A DNA stretch of 17,855 nucleotides, from the NCBI GenBank assembly GCA_002440265.1, contig DJSG01000008.1, positions 1 through 17,855 on the forward strand. The letters are read 5' to 3'. The stretch comes from Bacteroidales bacterium UBA6340. Lineage in GTDB: Bacteria; Bacteroidota; Bacteroidia; Bacteroidales; Paludibacteraceae. The notes beneath the pieces were generated by a model. It was not told the DNA's origin and searched no databases. It saw only the letters and a list, made by a program, of their open reading frames with translations. The stretch's first letter is position 1. Every line of letters starts with the position of its first letter. Of the stretch, positions 1 through 7,646 are shown in pieces. The position numbers and the translations under genes are program-made.

Positions 1-667
1 CATCCACATCTGCAGCCTTCATAGTGTAGGGCTTATACTCGCTTGTGCCTAAGGTGTCGATAAAGAATCCTTTGGAATTGCCAATGTAGTATCCTTTCAT
101 TTCTCCTTCCATAATCCAATAAACAGGAACTTCGCCCATGATATGGAAGCCTTCACCGGTGAAGCCCTTGCCGTTTACGAATGTCAGACCATTGTCCCAT
201 ACACGGAGATATATCGTACCCAATTGGCAATAGAGACTATCTCCACTTGTGAGATGTACCCAACCTTCTGTACCGGGAATCATTTGGGGTTCTGAACCAA
301 ACAATCCGTAATCATTGAGTTCAAAGTCCACGATATCCGAGTTCTCAATTACGGTAACAGCACACGTGGCTTTTTTCTCACCTGCAGAAACAGTGATTGT
401 TGCCTCGCCTATAGCAAGTCCCTTGACAATACCAATGTTATCCACTGTAACGATAGTCGGATCGCTTGACTCCCATACCACTTTCGTGCCAACGGGTTTT
501 ACAATGGCTTTCAACTGTTTCTCTTTGTCTATACCAATGGTAACTTTGTCCCCTTGTTTAATGCTAATTTGCACGTCTGTCGGTTGCGGATTAGGTTCCG
601 GATTGTTGCAGCCTACAAAAATGCCGGCTACGATTGCACTAAGTGCAACAAATAAACTCTTTTTCAT
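1..667 (-). CDS. Putative lipoprotein with a bacterial Ig-like (BIG2) domain, third gene of the Sus unit; 3' end cut by window
   Basis: The minus-strand frame opens at the ATG at 665-667 and runs off the left edge after 222 residues, so the C-terminus is missing. Residues 1-20 form a lipoprotein signal peptide (MKKSLFVALS start, FVGC lipobox, lipidated Cys20) followed by a Pro/Asn/Gln-rich linker. Residues about 32-106 match a BIG2 Ig-like fold: VVWESSDPTIVTVD, then GIVKGLAIGEATITV, then CAVTV. Residues 110-222 are rich in Gly and aromatics and I do not recognise them. The start lies 35 bases after the SusD-like stop, so it is very likely co-transcribed with the SusC/SusD pair. In such units the third gene often encodes a surface lipoprotein that binds the imported ligand (SusE/SusF position). 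That role is inferred from position; the sequence itself shows only the lipoprotein signal and the Ig-like domain. Confidence 0.85.
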   Translation of the reverse strand, partial: MKKSLFVALSAIVAGIFVGCNNPEPNPQPTDVQISIKQGDKVTIGIDKEKQLKAIVKPVGTKVVWESSDPTIVTVDNIGIVKGLAIGEATITVSAGEKKATCAVTVIENSDIVDFELNDYGLFGSEPQMIPGTEGWVHLTSGDSLYCQLGTIYLRVWDNGLTFVNGKGFTGEGFHIMGEVPVYWIMEGEMKGYYIGNSKGFFIDTLGTSEYKPYTMKAADVD

Positions 668-702
668 GCTTTTTGTTTAATTATGTTGTTTTTTACTTAT
701 CG

Positions 703-2277
703 TTATTTTTCTGCCAAAGTGGTAGTACTACGTATATAGGGGTTGTACCTTGTTTCACTTGAAGGAAGAGGGAATGTGTACTGATAACTATTCTTTTCCG
801 GAGATTGTTTTTTCTCTGAACGCAAGTGGTTATCACCCAATTCAACCTCTACTCCCCATCTGCGGAAAGTCTGCAAACCATAGCCTTCACCCCACAATTC
901 TACACGCCAATTGTAGCGAATGGCATCGCCGATTGCTTTGGAAGTGGTAGCAATGCTATCACAATACTTATTGTATATTGTTTCTGCCTCTGCAGTTTGT
1001 TTTACACGTTCGTCCGTGATATGACGGAGATATTTGAGGGCAGCGATATTATCATTGTTGCGGTATGCAGCCTCCGCACCGATTAAGTATGCCAATTCTA
1101 TACGCATAAATACGTTGTCGCTCAACCAATCACGGTCACCAGAGAGAGTGGTGCTTTTTGCAGAATAGAACTTGCCATCCGGAGCATATTGATAATCATC
1201 TCTGTTCTTCTCATCCGGATTTGCATTCCAATACTTATTCCACCATCCCTCGCGTATATCCCAACCGCATTTTTGTATTTCTTTATACAGGTTGGCATCA
1301 ATACCCTTGACATCTCCCGCTGAAGCATACGAATATGAATAGATGTCGCACTGACCGAAGAACGACGCGAGACTTGTACGGTTCTCTACTGTCACATCCT
1401 CACCCCAAATCCAGCTGCTTGTCTCTACATTGTTAAAACCATTGGTGAGAACCTCTGCATTGGGCAAGACTTTTGCATTGGTACCGCCTAACAAGTCTTC
1501 CACTTGTTGGATAGCCTCAGGATAAGCCCCTTTGTTGAGGTAGGAGTACGCCAATGTCATACGTGCCACATCAATGTTCACAAATAGTTTGCTACTGCGT
1601 TCGATTTTGTTGAATGCTGTAAAGTATGCAATAGCCATCTTCAGGTCTTCCTCTACACGCAGATAGACATCAGCTGCGGTGCCACGCGGAGCTCCCAATA
1701 CACTATCAGAACGTGTGGTTTCCTCTGTGTAAATAGGAACGGACTTCTCTGTGTTGAGATTCTCTCCTGTCACTACTGCGCAGAAATAACGCTGCAATGC
1801 GGCATACGCCCAACCGCGCAGGGTGAGCAATTGTGCGTAGTAGTAACCAGAAGAATACTCCTCGTCTGTAATGGTCTCTGCATCAAAGTCCAACGAAGGA
1901 ATACTCTGCTCGATGCCATTGATAGTTTTGTTGCAAAGACGAATAATGTTGTAATAGAATGACCAAAAGTAGGCACGACGCTGATAAGTATTTGCATACT
2001 CGTCCGAGACGAACCAACCATAACGCTGGCTATTCATTGCTACATCACCGCAACATAAATCGCCGTACAGGTCAATCGAACGCTGGCCAAAGGCATCATG
2101 CTCGCCCCCATAAGCATAGAGCGAAGGGTATATACCACTGATAGTACCTTTTGCGATGCCTTCCATTTCCTGATATTGTTTCTCCGTGATTGTGCTGCCA
2201 CCCGGCTCCTGGTCAAGGGAGCACCCCACTAAAGCAGATGCAATAACAATGCTTGCAATATATAATTTACTTTTCAT
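703..2277 (-). CDS. SusD/RagB-family surface nutrient-binding lipoprotein
   Basis: Encodes 524 aa, the usual size for SusD/RagB proteins. These sit on the outer membrane surface as a lid over the partner SusC channel and help capture ligand. Residues 1-19 are a lipoprotein signal (MKSKLYIASIVIASALVGC, Cys19 lipidated). Helical TPR-like segments fill the N-terminal half, for example around YYYAQLLTLRGWAYAALQRY. The C-terminal part has the family hallmark WRVELWGEGYGLQTFRRWG, which resembles the R-x-x-E-L-x-G-E-G-x-R-W-x-D pattern of SusD proteins. The protein ends near YNPYIRSTT. It begins 33 bases after the SusC stop, the normal gene order. Substrate is not deducible: there is no glycoside hydrolase, sulfatase, sensor or sigma factor in view, and peptide uptake (RagAB-like) is as possible as glycan uptake. 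Confidence 0.93.
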   Translation of the reverse strand: MKSKLYIASIVIASALVGCSLDQEPGGSTITEKQYQEMEGIAKGTISGIYPSLYAYGGEHDAFGQRSIDLYGDLCCGDVAMNSQRYGWFVSDEYANTYQRRAYFWSFYYNIIRLCNKTINGIEQSIPSLDFDAETITDEEYSSGYYYAQLLTLRGWAYAALQRYFCAVVTGENLNTEKSVPIYTEETTRSDSVLGAPRGTAADVYLRVEEDLKMAIAYFTAFNKIERSSKLFVNIDVARMTLAYSYLNKGAYPEAIQQVEDLLGGTNAKVLPNAEVLTNGFNNVETSSWIWGEDVTVENRTSLASFFGQCDIYSYSYASAGDVKGIDANLYKEIQKCGWDIREGWWNKYWNANPDEKNRDDYQYAPDGKFYSAKSTTLSGDRDWLSDNVFMRIELAYLIGAEAAYRNNDNIAALKYLRHITDERVKQTAEAETIYNKYCDSIATTSKAIGDAIRYNWRVELWGEGYGLQTFRRWGVEVELGDNHLRSEKKQSPEKNSYQYTFPLPSSETRYNPYIRSTTTLAEK

Positions 2278-2310
2278 TTTCTCAATTCTTTATAGGGTTT
2301 GTTGTATGAT

Positions 2311-5300
2311 TTAGAATGATAACTTGATACCACCCATAATGGTCGACAGAGGGCTATAGCCGTGAGTGTCAGACGAACCTGTGAATGAAGTCATCGGATT
2401 GTATCCCTTGCGTGCCGTAGCAATGCAAAGGTTGCTTGCCGATACATAGATGTTCAACTTGTTAAGTTTTATCTTCTCAATCAATTTCCTTGGGAAATTA
2501 TATCCTAACTGAACGTCATTGAGAGACAAGTAAGAGTTACTCGTCAGGAAACGGGTAGAGGTAGTGTTGGCATATCCATCGTATTTGCCGCTACCATTCG
2601 AGAGACGCGGTATGTCTGTATTGGTATTGTTCTCTGTCCAAGCATTGCGCATGTCTACGTGCCAGTTGTGTCCACCAACAGGCTCGTTAGCCATCAATGC
2701 CATATAGGTGTAGTCGTAACCATAACCTCCGATACGATAGGAACAGGACGCGGACAGTGTTACGCCATATACCTCCAAGTCGAAACCAAAGCCGCCATCC
2801 AAGTCAGGCAGGTAGGACTTGCCCACATACTGCGCAGTGGCGAATCCAGCATCGGCAGTAGTTGTGGAAGCAAGATATTGTTCTTCACCTTTATGCTCTT
2901 GTTGCCATTGGTAGAGAGAGGTGATGTAGTTCAATTCGCTACTGTTGGGTATCTTGTCCTTAAAACCGCCATTACGGGTGTCATAGTATGCTTCGTATAG
3001 TGCATCACCGCTCTTCTCATCTACCCCCATATATTTGTATGTGTAGTGGTCATACATAGAATGACCTTCTGCCATTGCGCCTGACATAATCTGACGAACG
3101 GGTTTGCCGTCTTTGTCATAGTAGTCCACAGGCATCTGGAGAATCTTGTTCTGATAGTGAGCGCCATTGAGGCGGATATCCAAACGGACATTACGCGCTT
3201 CCACAGCATGGATGTTGAATGTAAACTCAAAACCTTGGTTCATCATCTTCGCGTCATTGGTAGGCATAGAGGTATATCCCAATGAGGGAGCCACGGCACG
3301 ATAGAAGAGCATATTGTCAGTAAGTTTGTAGAAATAGTCCAACTCTACATCCATATACTTGCCGATAGAGAACTCAAGCCCCAAGTCGGTGGTATTGGTA
3401 CGTTCCCATGTGATATTGGGGTTACCCTTGCTTGCCCATGCATAACCAATTTCACCATCTACGTTGTCAATCGTGTAAAGGTCAGTATAAGAGTAGAGCG
3501 AACTGATTTGGTTACCCAATACACCCCAACTGAGACGCAGTTTACCATCTTTGAGGTATTCGCTAGCGGGTTCCATAAAAGCCTCGTTGGTAAACGTCCA
3601 TGCTACGCCCACAGAGCCAAAATGTCCCCAACGGTGTCCTTTAGCGTAACGCGATGAGCCGTCAGCACGGTAGTTGGCGGTAACCATATAGCGGTCGTTA
3701 TATACATAAGAAGCCGTGGCTAAATACGAATCAAGAGCGTAACGGTTGGTGTTACCCGAAATAGAGTTCATTTGGATGGCATTACTCAACTCAAGGCTTG
3801 AACCATTTGCGAGATATGACTTATAACCTGCCAAACCGCTGACTACATAAATATAGTTCTCATGTCCTGCCATAACGCGGATAGTATGGTCGCCGAAAGT
3901 CTTGTTATATTCCAACAACTCTTGTGCTGCAATGGTCGTCAGATTGGTGGATTGTTGCAAGATGCGTCCGATACCTGCAGCATCACCATAGTACTTATTT
4001 GTCAAATCCGATGCAAGATTGTTGTAGTAGTGAATACCTGCATTGACGGTCAATTTCAGTCCATCATACAACTTGAACTCCAACGAGCCTTTGGCATCTA
4101 CTGTATTCTGCACCTGACGCGACTTGTCCAGACGCAACGAACCGGCAGGGTTGATGCCGTGACCGAAATTACGGCTCAATCCGTCGCCATAGTCATAAGC
4201 AGGCAGTCCAGTGTGGGAGTCTGTAGGTATATTACCGTTTTCATCGCGCAGATAAACCGGATAAATGGGGGGGATAGCATTGATGAAATAGAAACCGTTA
4301 TTCATTGCACCGTCTCCATCCTGACCGGGGGCATTGAAGTCTGAATACGTATAGGCGATATTCAATGTACCTTTGAGCCATTTCTTAGGCTTAAAATCCA
4401 AATTGCTTCGTACATTGAACCGGCTATAATCAGATGATTGGTAATATCCCTCATCTTTGAGATAACCAAGACTGGTAAAGTAGTTTACTTTCTCCGAGCC
4501 GCCATGAAATTTTACACTAGCCTCCGCTTTCTGACCGACACGGAAGATAGCATCCTGCCATGATTCCAAGTTCTCATATCCGTGACGGCGGCTCACATCG
4601 TTGAATGTGGGCTGAATCTTTCCATAGTCATCCAAACCACTATTTATCAAGTATTGTCCTTTTTTATCCCAAAGGTTATATCCCACGGGGAGACCTGCTT
4701 TACCGAACAAGGCTTTGCTTGCTTCCTCGGCGGCTTTTTTCTCTGTCTTTTTGTCGCTTCCAGCAACACGGAACGCGTTATATAGACTCATCCACGACAT
4801 TGTAACGTACTCTTCCGGGCTAGTGATAACCTCATACAGAGGTAATAAACGCATATTGGCACCATATTTTACGTCCACGTCTATTTTGCCTTCGTCATTG
4901 GACGAACCTTTCTTGGTAGTGATGACAATGACACCATTAGCACCGCGGCTACCATAGAGCGAAGTAGCGGTAGCGTCTTTCAGGATAGTGGTGGAAGCGA
5001 TGTCGCCCGGGTCAATAGACGAGATGTCGCCATCATACGTAACACCATCCACGACATACAAAGGTGCACTACTACCATTCAATGAGCCGATACCACGAAT
5101 GCGGATAGTAGCGTTGGTACCCGGCTGACCGGAGGTGTTGATAACCTGTACACCTGCCACCTCACCGGCAAGTGCCTTGGAGATTTCAGTAGGACTTTTC
5201 TTCTCTATGGTTTCGGAATTAACGGCTTGAGCGGAACCGGCGAAACTACCTTTGGAGACATTACCATAACCGGTAACGACCACCTCCTGAATCATCTCGG

Positions 5301-5580
5301 AAGCCTCATGGAGGGTGATGCGCATTTGTTTGGCAATTTCCACTTCCTGCGTCTGCATACCTACGAAACTGACTGTCAGAGTCGTAGCATCGTCCGGTAC
5401 GGACAACGTGAATTCACCATCGTAGTCAGAGATGGTACCCGTAGTGGTGCCTTTGACCTGCACGCTGGCACCGATGATAGGTTCGCCCTTCTCATCGACG
5501 ACTACACCGCTAATCTGCTTCTCAGCCATCACTCCGAGGCTGACCAAGCATAGCGCCAAAAACATAAAGATTTTTTTCAT
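2311..5580 (-). CDS. SusC/RagA-family TonB-dependent outer-membrane transporter
   Basis: Encodes 1089 aa, full length for the SusC/RagA family. Residues 1-19 are a signal peptide. Residues about 22-92 form the carboxypeptidase-regulatory-like N-terminal extension (KQISGVVVDEKGEPIIGASV ... DYDGEFTLSV) typical of SusC proteins. A TonB-box-like segment EVVVTGYG lies at about 99-106. The plug covers about 115-225 and carries the family signatures IRIRGIGSLNGSSAPLYVVD and KDATATSLYGSRGANGVIVI. The rest is the 22-strand barrel, ending in an aromatic residue (MGGIKLSF) as outer-membrane barrels usually do. It imports a ligand across the outer membrane with TonB/ExbBD energy, with the SusD-like lipoprotein downstream as partner. 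It is the first gene of the unit, with a promoter and a long leader directly upstream. The ATG at 5578-5580 is supported by the signal peptide. Confidence 0.96.
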   Translation of the reverse strand: MKKIFMFLALCLVSLGVMAEKQISGVVVDEKGEPIIGASVQVKGTTTGTISDYDGEFTLSVPDDATTLTVSFVGMQTQEVEIAKQMRITLHEASEMIQEVVVTGYGNVSKGSFAGSAQAVNSETIEKKSPTEISKALAGEVAGVQVINTSGQPGTNATIRIRGIGSLNGSSAPLYVVDGVTYDGDISSIDPGDIASTTILKDATATSLYGSRGANGVIVITTKKGSSNDEGKIDVDVKYGANMRLLPLYEVITSPEEYVTMSWMSLYNAFRVAGSDKKTEKKAAEEASKALFGKAGLPVGYNLWDKKGQYLINSGLDDYGKIQPTFNDVSRRHGYENLESWQDAIFRVGQKAEASVKFHGGSEKVNYFTSLGYLKDEGYYQSSDYSRFNVRSNLDFKPKKWLKGTLNIAYTYSDFNAPGQDGDGAMNNGFYFINAIPPIYPVYLRDENGNIPTDSHTGLPAYDYGDGLSRNFGHGINPAGSLRLDKSRQVQNTVDAKGSLEFKLYDGLKLTVNAGIHYYNNLASDLTNKYYGDAAGIGRILQQSTNLTTIAAQELLEYNKTFGDHTIRVMAGHENYIYVVSGLAGYKSYLANGSSLELSNAIQMNSISGNTNRYALDSYLATASYVYNDRYMVTANYRADGSSRYAKGHRWGHFGSVGVAWTFTNEAFMEPASEYLKDGKLRLSWGVLGNQISSLYSYTDLYTIDNVDGEIGYAWASKGNPNITWERTNTTDLGLEFSIGKYMDVELDYFYKLTDNMLFYRAVAPSLGYTSMPTNDAKMMNQGFEFTFNIHAVEARNVRLDIRLNGAHYQNKILQMPVDYYDKDGKPVRQIMSGAMAEGHSMYDHYTYKYMGVDEKSGDALYEAYYDTRNGGFKDKIPNSSELNYITSLYQWQQEHKGEEQYLASTTTADAGFATAQYVGKSYLPDLDGGFGFDLEVYGVTLSASCSYRIGGYGYDYTYMALMANEPVGGHNWHVDMRNAWTENNTNTDIPRLSNGSGKYDGYANTTSTRFLTSNSYLSLNDVQLGYNFPRKLIEKIKLNKLNIYVSASNLCIATARKGYNPMTSFTGSSDTHGYSPLSTIMGGIKLSF

Positions 5581-5724
5581 TCGTTTTTTATTTTGTATTA
5601 GTTCTACATTAAGTTAAGTTCAACTCACTCGGTTATGGTAACCTTATTCGCTCAACTATGGCTCTTTCTATAGCAAAATGCTACTTTACTGTTCGCTCAA
5701 ATCCAGCAGCCCACTATAGAAAAA
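5581..5724 (-). promoter_or_regulatory. Long 5' leader of SusC mRNA with inverted and direct repeats
   Basis: Between the predicted transcription start and the SusC ATG are about 140 bases without a credible short gene. They contain a 9-base inverted repeat, TTTCTATAG at 5665-5673 and CTATAGAAA at 5714-5722, with a 40-base spacer; its promoter-proximal arm begins right at the predicted transcript start. They also contain a 9-base direct repeat, TTCGCTCAA, at 5647-5655 and 5692-5700. The leader could fold or be a target of an antisense RNA, but nothing matches a riboswitch class known to me. Confidence 0.4.
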
Positions 5725-5729
5725 GTGCG

Positions 5730-5760
5730 CAAAGGTAATGAATAAAATCGATACATACAA
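5730..5760 (-). promoter_or_regulatory. Bacteroidota promoter of the SusC/SusD unit
   Basis: On the minus strand, TTG at 5758-5760 is followed after exactly 20 bases by TACCTTTG at 5730-5737. This matches the -33/-7 layout (TTG, 19-21 bases, TAnnTTTG) used by the primary sigma factor of Bacteroidota. Transcription should start near 5724, giving a leader of about 140 bases before the SusC start. Confidence 0.8.
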
Positions 5761-5765
5761 GAAAT

Positions 5766-5782
5766 GAGATAATTTTTATCTC
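5766..5782. repeat. Inverted repeat between the M16 gene and the SusC promoter
   Basis: GAGATAA, a TTT loop, then TTATCTC, followed on the plus strand by six T. As a terminator the T-run would serve plus-strand transcription, but no plus-strand gene precedes it. For minus-strand transcripts the tail reads ATTTCTT, a weak U-tract. It lies 6 bases upstream of the -33 element, so an operator role is equally possible. Confidence 0.45.
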
Positions 5783-5788
5783 TTTTTT

Positions 5789-5811
5789 GTGCATTTTCGG
5801 ATAAAATGCAC
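5789..5811. repeat. Perfect 9-bp hairpin downstream of the M16 stop and upstream of the SusC promoter
   Basis: GTGCATTTT, loop CGGAT, AAAATGCAC: a perfect 9-bp inverted repeat, 22 bases after the M16 stop codon. It is not followed by a T-run on either strand. It could help end M16 transcription or stabilise its 3' end, or act as a regulator site about 30 bases upstream of the SusC -33 element. Confidence 0.5.
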
Positions 5812-5833
5812 GTTGTTGCAGAATTATTCACAA

Positions 5834-7075
5834 CTAATCGTACTGCAAAACGCTCAATATGCTATCATTATACAACTCATTCGCCGTTTCTTGTAGCATA
5901 ATGGGTGTTATTTGTAATATTTTGCAGAAAGTTTCTTGCCACAGAGGGGCGTGGTGGTAGTAGAGCATTTGTTTTGCCATGGCAAGGGCGTTGTTCTCTT
6001 GGTTCTCGGCTGAGATAGCCATTTGTCCTTGCAGTTGCCGGATGGCACGATGCAACTGCATCGAGGTAAGAGGAGTGTCACGCAGGTGCTTCAACTCGTT
6101 CAGACACAGGTCGATACATTCGTCTTTGTGCCGTGGCTCGCACGCCAAATAGATGTTCCAATAGCCTGTATCGCTGAGGGGCGTGTATTGCGACTCAATG
6201 GTATAGACCAGTCCGCGCTGCTCACGCAGGCTGAGGTTGAGGCGCGAAGACAGACTGCCGCCACCGAGGATATTGTTGAGCAGATACATAGTGAGTTGCT
6301 TCGGGTGTCCTATCGCGTACGCGCGCGCGCCTATCATAACGTGCGTCTGGTGTGTATGGCGGCGGTAAGTGACGGTGGTTGGCTCGGAGTTCTCTCGGTA
6401 TTCTCTCGGTAAAACAGGGGTAATGTCGGGGGATACAGCGGGCAGGTTGCCCAACTCCTTTTCGGCAAATGCGACCACCTGTTTGGATGGGATGTCGCCC
6501 AAAACGAACAGCACCATACGCTCGGGACGGTAATGCGTTTGCATCCATGCGAGAGGCGTGGCGGGCGATTGGGCAATCCGGCGGAGTGTCTTTTTGGTTC
6601 CGAGAATGGGCATTGCGAGAGGGTGTCCGTTGAAGATAAGGCTCTCAAAATCATCGTAAATGAGTTCGCTCGGAGAGTCGTTGTAACTCTCTATCTCGTC
6701 GTAGATGACGGTCAGTTCCTTGTCCGTCTCACGCTTCGGGAAAGTGGGGTGCAGCACCATATCGGCTATCAGGTGGAGTGTGGCACGCCAATGTCCGCGC
6801 AGCGTGGCGGCATAGAAAGTGGTCTCCTCTTTGGTGGTGTAGGCATTGATTTCGCCGCCTATGCCCTCTATGCGGTTGATGATTTGGCGTGCGGTGTAGT
6901 GTTCGGTGCCTTTGAAGACGCAATGCTCGATGTAGTGTGCGATGCCGTTCTGCTCGGGCTGCTCGTGGCGGGTACCTGCACCAACCATAATACCCACGTA
7001 AGCCACCTCCGATGGCAATGTGCGGTGCACTATCCGCACACCGTTAGGAAGAGTGTGGTAAAACGTTTCTATCAT
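5834..7075 (-). CDS. M16-family zinc metallopeptidase (insulinase-like), single-module type
   Basis: Encodes 413 aa, the usual size of single-module M16 peptidases (processing-peptidase-like). The inverted zinc motif HxxEH is HYIEH at residues 47-51. The third zinc ligand Glu lies at about 128 (VIYDEIESY), 76 residues on, which is the expected spacing for M16. The C-terminal half has the inactive-repeat region with LLNNILGGGSLSSRLNLSLREQRGLVY, split here: the GGGxSSRL-type glycine motif followed by LREQRGLVYTI. No signal peptide is visible, so it may be cytoplasmic or use another route. The ATG at 7073-7075 overlaps the stop of the upstream DUF454-like gene as ATGA. The in-frame extension up to 7342 is rejected because it lies antiparallel to no homology and overlaps the DUF454 gene. 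A decayed copy of its 5' end lies at 7530-7636. Confidence 0.92.
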   Translation of the reverse strand: MIETFYHTLPNGVRIVHRTLPSEVAYVGIMVGAGTRHEQPEQNGIAHYIEHCVFKGTEHYTARQIINRIEGIGGEINAYTTKEETTFYAATLRGHWRATLHLIADMVLHPTFPKRETDKELTVIYDEIESYNDSPSELIYDDFESLIFNGHPLAMPILGTKKTLRRIAQSPATPLAWMQTHYRPERMVLFVLGDIPSKQVVAFAEKELGNLPAVSPDITPVLPREYRENSEPTTVTYRRHTHQTHVMIGARAYAIGHPKQLTMYLLNNILGGGSLSSRLNLSLREQRGLVYTIESQYTPLSDTGYWNIYLACEPRHKDECIDLCLNELKHLRDTPLTSMQLHRAIRQLQGQMAISAENQENNALAMAKQMLYYHHAPLWQETFCKILQITPIMLQETANELYNDSILSVLQYD

Positions 7076-7461
7076 AAGGTGTTGTCTTTGTGCGCTTTGG
7101 GTACAACGAAACCGACCACTATGCACCCAATGATACCCGCCACCCCCACAATGCAGCGCACGGCAGTGGAGTGGATGAAGAATACGATGGAGATGGTTAC
7201 CATAGCGGTCATGAGTGCGATTATCATAAGGCGTTTGGAGAGCGTCAGCCCGCCACGCGCCGTATAGTCGCGGATGTATTTGCCCAAGAAAGAGGATAAC
7301 AGCCACTTCTGCAGACGCGGTGAACTGCGGTAGAAACACCACGAGGCAAGTAAGACAAAGGGTGTGGTAGGCAACCCAGGGACTACCACGCCGATAGCCC
7401 CCAGAATGGTGGACAGGCAGCCTGCGGCAATCAGTATGTAAGACTTATATCCGGAAGTCAT
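7072..7461 (-). CDS. DUF454/YbaN-like small inner-membrane protein
   Basis: Encodes 129 aa. The signature of the family is plain at residues about 24-50: GVVVPGLPTTPFVLLASWC followed by FYRSSPRL. Two to four hydrophobic segments are visible (about 8-26, 33-42, 79-96, 100-120), so it is an inner-membrane protein; its biochemical function is unknown in the family. I chose the ATG at 7459-7461. The longer frame would need a TTG at 7500 and would have the gene's own promoter inside the coding sequence. The stop overlaps the M16 ATG (ATGA), implying translational coupling with the peptidase. Whether the two proteins work together is inference from that overlap only. Confidence 0.85.
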   Translation of the reverse strand: MTSGYKSYILIAAGCLSTILGAIGVVVPGLPTTPFVLLASWCFYRSSPRLQKWLLSSFLGKYIRDYTARGGLTLSKRLMIIALMTAMVTISIVFFIHSTAVRCIVGVAGIIGCIVVGFVVPKAHKDNTL

Positions 7462-7477
7462 ATCACAAATCGAAGCG

Positions 7478-7508
7478 CAAAAGTACAATAAATTTTGCAA
7501 ATAGGCAA
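7478..7508 (-). promoter_or_regulatory. Promoter of the DUF454-M16 operon
   Basis: On the minus strand, TTG at 7506-7508, then 20 bases, then TACTTTTG at 7478-7485, a full match to TAnnTTTG at the usual spacing. The predicted start is near 7472, only about 10 bases before the ATG at 7461. It supports a transcription unit separate from the efflux genes upstream. Confidence 0.75.
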
Positions 7509-7529
7509 CTACGTGGATAGTCAGAGATG

Positions 7530-7636
7530 GGCGTACCTGTGCCGATAATGATGTCTATATGAGTCACTCCAGATTGCAAGGTGCGGTGGACAGTGCGGGT
7601 ATCTTGGGGAAGGGGGTGGCAGAAAGTTTCTGTCGT
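7530..7636 (-). pseudogene. Relic of the 5' end of an M16 peptidase gene
   Basis: Read on the minus strand from 7636, the frame gives TTETFCHPLPQDTRTVHRTL followed by QSGVTHIDIIIGTGT. The start of the intact M16 protein is MIETFYHTLPNGVRIVHRTL followed by PSEVAYVGIMVGAGT. The two align without gaps over about 36 codons. By hand count roughly two thirds of the bases agree. Many differences are at third positions (TTT/TTC, CCT/CCC, ATT/ATC, GGT/GGC, ACA/ACC), which suggests the copies diverged while both still coded. The start codon is now ACG, and similarity ends at about 7530, just before the promoter of the DUF454 gene. The relic begins about 10 bases after the TolC-like stop. It has no start codon and no zinc motif, so it is not expected to make protein. 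Confidence 0.75.
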
Positions 7637-7646
7637 AGAGCGAGGG

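Noticed and set aside
315..680. Plus-strand reading frame of 121 codons at the left end
   Set aside because: Antisense to a lipoprotein gene with a clear signal peptide and BIG2 domain.
5766..5788. Plus-strand rho-independent terminator
   Set aside because: Stem plus T-run fits the plus strand, but no plus-strand gene lies upstream. It was kept only as an inverted repeat of unsure role.
7076..7342. N-terminal extension of the M16 peptidase by 89 residues
   Set aside because: It overlaps the DUF454 gene out of frame and has no M16 similarity. The relic copy also begins its similarity exactly at the ATG at 7075.
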